The notes under the pieces are model-generated. The model did not search any database, was not told the DNA's origin, and saw nothing but the letters and a program-made list of their open reading frames with translations. A DNA stretch of 19,851 nucleotides from JAFGBH01 sp964430915 (GTDB lineage: Bacteria; Desulfobacterota; Syntrophia; Syntrophales; UBA2210): contig CAYSHT010000028.1 in assembly GCA_964430915.1 (NCBI GenBank), forward strand, positions 1 to 19,851. Reading direction: 5' to 3'. A program made the translations under genes and the position numbers. Positions 15,224-19,851 of the stretch are shown one piece after another. Position 1 is the stretch's first letter, and every line of letters starts with the position of its first letter.

Positions 15224-16591
15224 TTACTTCTCGTAGAGCTTTTCCAGAAGTTGCGTTTTCTTTGTTGCCCTTTCAAGGGTGTTCGGCTTGAGCCAGGTAA
15301 TGGCGGGACGGATTTTAAGAAGCCTGTGCATCCGTTCGGTCACTTCCCGCTCAAGAACCGGCAGTTGTTCTTCCCTAACTTCCCTGGCATATTCGATTTT
15401 CAACTTGAGCGGCGGCATTACCCGCGGCGGTGGCTCGTCAAGCACGATACGGAAGGAACCCGTCAGTTCATCGGGGAAGGAATGGATCACTCCTTCTATG
15501 GATGCGGGATAAACGGGTACGCCCTTTATCTTCAGCATGTCATCAGCCCTTCCCACGATTTTGTATCTGAATCCGCTGTATCCGCAGGGGCAAGGTTCCG
15601 TAAAGACCTGGTGAATGTCATTCATGGTAAAGCGCATATCAAACCATACGGCGGCTTCGGGATGAAGGGATGTGCCCGCCATGATTCCCGTTGCACCATG
15701 TTCCAGGGGAATCGATTTTTTTGTCTCCGGGTCGAGAAGTTCATAGTAGGCAAGGTCATCGGCGAGCCAGTGCATTCCCTGGTAAACCGGATAATCACAG
15801 GAACAGCCATACCCCGCACCAAGATCAAAGACCTTTGCCCCGTATTCCGTTTTCAGTTTCTGTCTGATCTCGGGTATCCCCGCACCCGGTTCCGCACCGA
15901 GCATGAGAATCTTTATCCCCAGATCTTTAACGGACATCTTCAGAACCTCCGGGCACCGCTCGATAAGATGAAGAGCGAGCGACGGTGTTCCGGTAAAGAT
16001 ATTTACCTTGAAAAGATGCATGAACTGAAGGATTTTTTCGGTACCCGCTTCGGCACCGATGGGAACAATTGTTATCCCGGGATAATCTCTAAACCACAAT
16101 ATCTGAGGAGTTCCGGCTGCGTGCATGGAGAGGCCGAAACAGAGGCCGATTCGATCCCCCGGCCGTATTCCCATACGCCATGCGGCTCTGCTCGCTATCT
16201 CCTGCGCATCATCGAGGGCGGCACCGAAATTCGGGTAGGGAGTGGGAATTCCTGTCGTTCCCGAAGTCGTGGTAAGGAGGTAAAGATCTCTCATCCGCTC
16301 TTCGCCAAAAAGATGAAGCATCAGTTTTTCCATATCCAGCCCGACCTCGGAAATTACCGTCCGTATCTCCTCCTGTCCCGCTGCCGGAATTGCCCCGGCA
16401 AAGTCATCGAAGGATTTTATGTCTTCCGGCTTTACCCCGGCCTTCTCGAAACGTGCACGGTTGAAGGGCGTGTGTTCGTACTGCCACCTCAGGGCATCTT
16501 TCAGTTTCTGCAGTTGCAGTTCTCTCATCCCGGACGTGTTCAATCCCGGTTCGACATCCATATTCCAGTATTTTCTATCACCGAGCACCAT
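15224..16591 (-). CDS. Phenylacetate-CoA ligase-like AMP-forming acyl-CoA ligase (PaaK family)
   Basis: A 455-residue adenylate-forming ligase that would activate an aromatic or other organic acid with ATP and CoA. Motifs: YLLTTTSGTTGIPTPYP with the P-loop at 108-115, LGAEPGAGIPEIRQKL (231-246), a Cys pair in EPCPCGYSGFRYKIVGRADDMLKIKG (332-357) with the hinge Asp350/Asp351, and VPVYPASIEGVI. The C-terminal end lacks a clear GKxxR and reads RATKKTQLLEK, so the catalytic Lys is one of that group. An earlier ATG at 16660 would overlap the thiolase gene; ATG at 16591 is chosen because AAGGGGGAA sits just before it, giving a 28-bp gap. The family is firm. Phenylacetate itself as substrate is not implied, since this family acts on many acids. 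Confidence 0.9.
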   Translation of the reverse strand: MVLGDRKYWNMDVEPGLNTSGMRELQLQKLKDALRWQYEHTPFNRARFEKAGVKPEDIKSFDDFAGAIPAAGQEEIRTVISEVGLDMEKLMLHLFGEERMRDLYLLTTTSGTTGIPTPYPNFGAALDDAQEIASRAAWRMGIRPGDRIGLCFGLSMHAAGTPQILWFRDYPGITIVPIGAEAGTEKILQFMHLFKVNIFTGTPSLALHLIERCPEVLKMSVKDLGIKILMLGAEPGAGIPEIRQKLKTEYGAKVFDLGAGYGCSCDYPVYQGMHWLADDLAYYELLDPETKKSIPLEHGATGIMAGTSLHPEAAVWFDMRFTMNDIHQVFTEPCPCGYSGFRYKIVGRADDMLKIKGVPVYPASIEGVIHSFPDELTGSFRIVLDEPPPRVMPPLKLKIEYAREVREEQLPVLEREVTERMHRLLKIRPAITWLKPNTLERATKKTQLLEKLYEK

Positions 16592-16619
16592 TTCCCCCTT
16601 AAGAATTTTAAGTGAACAA

Positions 16620-17843
16620 CTATCGTTTAAATATATGTAGTGCCATCGCCGCCGCGTCAACCCCGAGAATTCCCCCTCCGTTATGGGTCATGCCCACCTT
16701 CGGATCTTGTACCTGCCGTTTTGATGCCCTACCCCGCAACTGCTGAACAATTTCATAGACCTGCCCAAGCCCGGTGGCACCGATGGGATGTCCTTTTGAG
16801 GCAAGACCGCCGGAGGTATTGGTCGGGGTTTCCCCCTCCACTTCGAGATATCCCTCATCAACCCATCGGGTTGCCTCATTCACGGGACAAATTCCCAGTT
16901 CGATGAGTGTAATTATTTCCGAGGGCGACGTGGCATCATGAACCTCGATGACATCCACATCTTCGGGTCCGATGCCTGCCATTTCGAAGACCTTCGGGGC
17001 CAGGCGCTTGGTAAGCGTATCGCCAAGATCCATGCTTAATTTGCCACTTCCCACAATAGACCCTTCAATCCAGACGGGTTTCGAGGTGTATCGGGCGGCT
17101 TTCTCCTTCGAACAGATAATCACCGCGGCACCTCCGTCACCAATGGGGGCACACATCATCCGCGTGAGAGGGTAGGCCACATCACCCGAACGGAGAACCT
17201 CCTCGAGTGACACCTCTCTCTGATACTGGGCGTGGGGATTATGTGCACCGTTTTTATGGCTTTTTACGGCAATCTTCGCAAAGTGTTCCTGAGTAAGTCC
17301 CGTTTTTTCCATATACAACTTCGTGTAGTAAGCGTACATATCCATGAAGATGCTGCGGGTTTTTCCGCTTCCTTCCCCGAGGATTCCCTCATTAAAACCG
17401 TACTTTTTCTGGAGGTCCTCCATAAACTGCTCGACATTTTGAATGTCTACTGCCGTTCCCAGAGCCATGAAAGACTTCAATTTGTCCTTGTCAAAGAGCT
17501 TCTCAAATCCCACCACCAGAACACAATCATGTATCCCTGCCGCTACCGCAGTCCATCCGAGATTAAGGGCGGATGAGGAGCTTGCACAGGCATTTTCCAC
17601 GTTATACATAGGAATCTCTTCTATTCCCATTGCACTCAGCGTTACCTGGGCCTTGATCTGTTCCTGCCCCGTCATGATGCCGGGAGCAGCACTCCCCACA
17701 TACGCCGCTTCTATGTCGCTCTTCTCAATACCCGCATCGTTAATAGCCTCCCGAACGGATTCGCTCACCAGGTCTTTAATCCCCTTATCGGGAAATTTTC
17801 CAAATCTCGTCATTCCCGTTCCGATAATCGCGACTTCCCGCAT
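16620..17843 (-). CDS. SCP-x-type thiolase (lipid-transfer-protein thiolase family)
   Basis: A 407-residue thiolase-fold enzyme of the SCP-x/lipid-transfer group, which cleaves or condenses branched, ring-bearing or otherwise bulky 3-ketoacyl-CoAs. Motifs: MREVAIIGTGMTRFGKFPDKG at the start, nucleophile Cys86 in NVENACASSS, VIEVHDATSPSEI with His302, GGLASKGHPIGATGLGQ (His352), and a THNGGGILGVDAAAM end. Many relatives work with a DUF35 OB-fold partner encoded next door; none is seen in this window. Start ATG at 17843 with GGGGGAA about 8 bases upstream. The hairpin-repeat copy C ends only 21 bp upstream of the start, so it lies in this gene's leader. Thiolysis is the most likely reaction; an aldolase role, as in steroid side-chain Ltp2, is the alternative. 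Confidence 0.9.
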   Translation of the reverse strand: MREVAIIGTGMTRFGKFPDKGIKDLVSESVREAINDAGIEKSDIEAAYVGSAAPGIMTGQEQIKAQVTLSAMGIEEIPMYNVENACASSSSALNLGWTAVAAGIHDCVLVVGFEKLFDKDKLKSFMALGTAVDIQNVEQFMEDLQKKYGFNEGILGEGSGKTRSIFMDMYAYYTKLYMEKTGLTQEHFAKIAVKSHKNGAHNPHAQYQREVSLEEVLRSGDVAYPLTRMMCAPIGDGGAAVIICSKEKAARYTSKPVWIEGSIVGSGKLSMDLGDTLTKRLAPKVFEMAGIGPEDVDVIEVHDATSPSEIITLIELGICPVNEATRWVDEGYLEVEGETPTNTSGGLASKGHPIGATGLGQVYEIVQQLRGRASKRQVQDPKVGMTHNGGGILGVDAAAMALHIFKR

Positions 17844-17863
17844 GCACTATTCCCCCACTATTT

Positions 17864-17971
17864 GACCGGAGGCGCACCCTCAAGCCCCGCCTTGTAGGCG
17901 GGGTCAAGGGGCGCACTATAATTAAACTATTCCTTACCGGGAAGCCCCGCCCTGTGGGCGGGGAGCTTCAC
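17864..17971 (-). repeat. Dispersed hairpin element, copy C (two hairpins, opposite orientation to A and B)
   Basis: Read on the minus strand it runs GTGAAGCTCC, hairpin CCCCGCCCACAGGGCGGGG, CTTCCCGGTAAGGAA, a short AT-rich middle, GCGCCCCTTG, hairpin CCCCGCCTACAAGGCGGGG, and the end CTCCGGTC. Both ends are kept, so this copy best defines the full element (108 bp). The neighbouring spacer 17972-18089, after the acyl-CoA ligase stop, holds nothing recognisable. Confidence 0.88.
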
Positions 17972-18089
17972 AAGTGTATCGCCCGGCATGAGATGACCAA
18001 CAAATGTTCAGCTTGGGCAATGTGAACTTATACCCTGCCTTTTCTCACTTTCAATGCTTGAAGTTGTAAACTCATCCGGGAATGGCCGG

Positions 18090-19685
18090 TCATATCTTTC
18101 GCTCATAGCCCTCCCAGTATTTCTCCCGCAGGACCTTTTTCTGCACCTTGCCCGCAGGTGTCCTTGGAAAATCAGTTGCAAAATCAACTGATTTTGGGAC
18201 CCTGTAGCTTGCCATTTTCCCTTTGCACCACTCGATTATCGCCTCTTCCGATGCCTCCTCACCGGGAGTGAGAATGACCACAGCCTTAACGGACTCACCC
18301 CACCTGTCATCGGGAACACCGATGATTGCGACTTCCATTATTTTGGGATGTTCAGCCATGACGGCCTCTATTTCCGCCGGATAGATATTCATGCCGCCAC
18401 TAATGACCATGTCCGATTTTCTATCCACAATATAGACAAACCCCTCATCATCCATGTAGCCCATGTCACCGATACCCATATAGCGACCAAAAAAGGCGGC
18501 ATCCGTTGCTTCGGGATTCTTGTAATACCCCTGGCTCACAAGAGTTCCTGCTACCACGACCTCTCCAATTTCACCGCGGGGGAGATCGTTCCCCTCCAAG
18601 TCGACTATTTTGACATCCATATTCAAAGCGGCCCGTCCGCAACTCTCAGGATATTTCAGGATTTCTTCCGGCCTCAAAAGCGTTGCAACGCCAAACTCCG
18701 TTGCCGAATATTCAACATAGACAATCTCACCAAAGTATTCCAAGGCAGACTCCCTGAGATCGGGCTCGGTGGGTGCGCCCACTGAAAGAAGAGAACGCAA
18801 TGAACTCACATCGTATTTCGCTCGCTCTTCTTTCGGTATCGCCAGAATGAAAAAGATCATTATTGGGGCCATGGTTGTATGATTAATTTTTTCCCTGCTG
18901 ATTATTTTCAGAACATCCATGGGATCAAACGGGGGCAGAGGGTACATAAAAAGTGTTCCCCCGTGAAAGAGGGTTGCTCCCGCATCGTATGCCAGGGCGG
19001 CAGAGGAGTAAACGGGCATGACCTGCAGACACCGATCTGTCTCCCGGTACTGATGGACAAAACTTATCTGGTAGACAACATCCATGACGGAGCGGTGGCT
19101 GTGGACTACTCCCTTGGACTTTCCGGTAGTCCCCCCGGTCTGTGCAAGGACAGCCATATCGCCTTCCCAGACATCAACGTCCGGTTCCTCATCCGACCCT
19201 GAAACGAGAAGCTCGTCAAACCTCAACATTCCCTCAGGGGCTTCTCCCCTCATAACAACGATCTGACGTACATCGAGATTCGATCTAACATCCTTGATGG
19301 CATCCAGAAGCGGATGGTCAACGAAAAGCACAACGGAATCGTTATGGTTCACGATATATTCGATCTCGGGTCCAACCAGCCGAAAGTTCATGGGGATAAA
19401 TGCGGCCCCCACCTTTGAGGCGGCGTATGAAGCCATCAGCCATACATCGGAATTGTGACCGAAGAGGGCCACTTTCTCGCCTTTTTTCACCCCCAGCCCG
19501 ATGAGCGCATTGGCAAGACGGTTTACTTTCGTGTTGAACTCTTTATAAGTATATCTGTTGTCCTCAAACACCACCGCCAGTCTGTCCGGAAATCTCTCCA
19601 CGTTACGGCGCAAGGACTCATGGTACACTAACTCCTTGGGATACTTAACCTCTTGCAGCTTCGAGTCAAAACCACTCCGTGCCAT
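18090..19685 (-). CDS. AMP-dependent acyl-CoA ligase (FadD-like, ANL superfamily)
   Basis: A 531-residue ligase forming acyl-CoA from a free acid, ATP and CoA. Motifs: the P-loop AQTGGTTGKSKGVVHSH (181-197), A5 EYSATEFG (325-332, the usual YGxTE varied to YSATE), A7 GDMGYMDDEGF (406-416), the hinge DRKSDMVISGGMNIYPAEIE (421-440) and the catalytic Lys513 in PRTPAGKVQKK. The start at 19685 is chosen over an upstream ATG at 19754 because AAAGGGGGGAATATT directly precedes it and the extra 23 residues do not look like the family. It is first of the co-directional catabolic genes; a further hairpin-repeat copy lies 130 bp upstream. Medium/long-chain or alicyclic acids are likely substrates by family habit; exact specificity is not visible. 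Confidence 0.92.
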   Translation of the reverse strand: MARSGFDSKLQEVKYPKELVYHESLRRNVERFPDRLAVVFEDNRYTYKEFNTKVNRLANALIGLGVKKGEKVALFGHNSDVWLMASYAASKVGAAFIPMNFRLVGPEIEYIVNHNDSVVLFVDHPLLDAIKDVRSNLDVRQIVVMRGEAPEGMLRFDELLVSGSDEEPDVDVWEGDMAVLAQTGGTTGKSKGVVHSHRSVMDVVYQISFVHQYRETDRCLQVMPVYSSAALAYDAGATLFHGGTLFMYPLPPFDPMDVLKIISREKINHTTMAPIMIFFILAIPKEERAKYDVSSLRSLLSVGAPTEPDLRESALEYFGEIVYVEYSATEFGVATLLRPEEILKYPESCGRAALNMDVKIVDLEGNDLPRGEIGEVVVAGTLVSQGYYKNPEATDAAFFGRYMGIGDMGYMDDEGFVYIVDRKSDMVISGGMNIYPAEIEAVMAEHPKIMEVAIIGVPDDRWGESVKAVVILTPGEEASEEAIIEWCKGKMASYRVPKSVDFATDFPRTPAGKVQKKVLREKYWEGYERKI

Positions 19686-19714
19686 AATATTCCCCCCTTT
19701 TATGTATTTTGATG

Positions 19715-19727
19715 ACCTCTCTGAGGT
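19715..19727. promoter_or_regulatory. 13-bp palindrome in the acyl-CoA ligase leader, possible operator
   Basis: ACCTC-TCT-GAGGT is a perfect 5-bp inverted repeat located 30-42 bp upstream of the ligase start, in the 131-bp stretch between that gene and hairpin copy D. It could be an operator or a small RNA hairpin. It is short, so chance is a real possibility, and no regulator gene is in the window. No convincing -35/-10 pair could be fixed beside it. Confidence 0.22.
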
Positions 19728-19816
19728 TTTCAAGACAACCCTGTAAAAGAACATACACCACTGTCTTATACCATAAAAGTCTCGTAAGTTTATCAGATAT
19801 CAGCATCCGAGACAAT

Positions 19817-19851
19817 GACCGGGAGCGCACCCGCAAGCCCCGCCTCGTAGG
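19817..19851 (-). repeat. Dispersed hairpin element, copy D (cut by window end)
   Basis: The first 35 bp visible read GACCGGGAGCGCACCCGC then AAGCCCCGCC-TCGTAGG, matching the GGTC end and right hairpin of copies A-C in the same orientation as copy C. The loop differs by one base (TCG for TTG on this strand). The rest is outside the window, so whether it has one or two hairpins is unknown. Confidence 0.8.

Noticed and set aside
15209..16615. 468-codon plus-strand open frame
   Set aside because: It is the exact antisense of the PaaK-like ligase, which has full family motifs; the long frame reflects codon bias, not a gene.
16592..16660. Upstream ATG for the PaaK-like ligase giving 23 extra residues
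   Set aside because: It would overlap the end of the thiolase gene; the added residues are not family-like and the strong ribosome site points to 16591.
5977..19851. The hairpin copies as a CRISPR array
   Set aside because: Copies are thousands of bases apart, in both orientations, with no regular spacers and no cas genes.

Overview
The window looks like a chromosomal stretch of an anaerobic, catabolically versatile bacterium, most likely of the Desulfobacterota (former Deltaproteobacteria) type. This is an inference from gene content (several CoA ligases, acyl-CoA dehydrogenases and thiolases packed together, plus a MoxR/VWA pair) and from moderate GC. There is no rRNA, tRNA or marker gene to prove it. 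No transposase, integrase, CRISPR array or transcription regulator was seen.

Left part, plus strand (1-4142): the 3' part of an oligopeptide/dipeptide ABC ATPase (OppF/DppF type), a DMT/EamA exporter-like permease, then a polar amino-acid ABC importer (binding protein, permease, ATPase) whose genes overlap by 11-13 bp with GTG starts.

Middle, minus strand (4225-7321): a two-gene coupled operon (a four-helix membrane protein with three cysteine clusters, then an Asp/Glu-racemase/maleate-isomerase-like protein that appears to lack both usual cysteines), a decayed remnant resembling the C-terminus of a DUF3795-type cysteine protein, a solo copy of a dispersed hairpin repeat, a second, more AT-rich DMT permease, and a spacer with low-complexity and hairpin repeats.

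Right part, minus strand (7322-19685): a long co-directional catabolic cluster. In transcription order it holds an AMP-forming acyl-CoA ligase, an SCP-x-type thiolase, a PaaK-like CoA ligase, a long acyl-CoA dehydrogenase with an intact catalytic Glu, a second acyl-CoA dehydrogenase that seems to have lost the catalytic Glu and the FAD-contact motif, a 505-aa protein made of two diverged copies of an unrecognised HPCxSG / YYCxxC domain, an acetyl-CoA acetyltransferase, a MoxR AAA+ ATPase and a CoxE-like VWA protein. I infer activation of an organic acid by the ligases, dehydrogenation by a probably heteromeric dehydrogenase, and thiolytic cleavage. The MoxR/VWA pair, and perhaps the duplicated cysteine protein, may assist maturation of one of the enzymes. 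Enoyl-CoA hydratase and 3-hydroxyacyl-CoA dehydrogenase genes are not in the window, so the pathway is incomplete here.

A dispersed element with two GC-rich hairpins occurs four times (A at 5977, B at 10757, C at 17864, D at 19817 running off the end). B and C are full two-hairpin copies in the leaders of the two thiolase genes. A is a 48-bp one-hairpin derivative that touches the stop codon of the second DMT gene. It resembles ends of IS200/IS605-type elements and is probably a non-autonomous mobile repeat.
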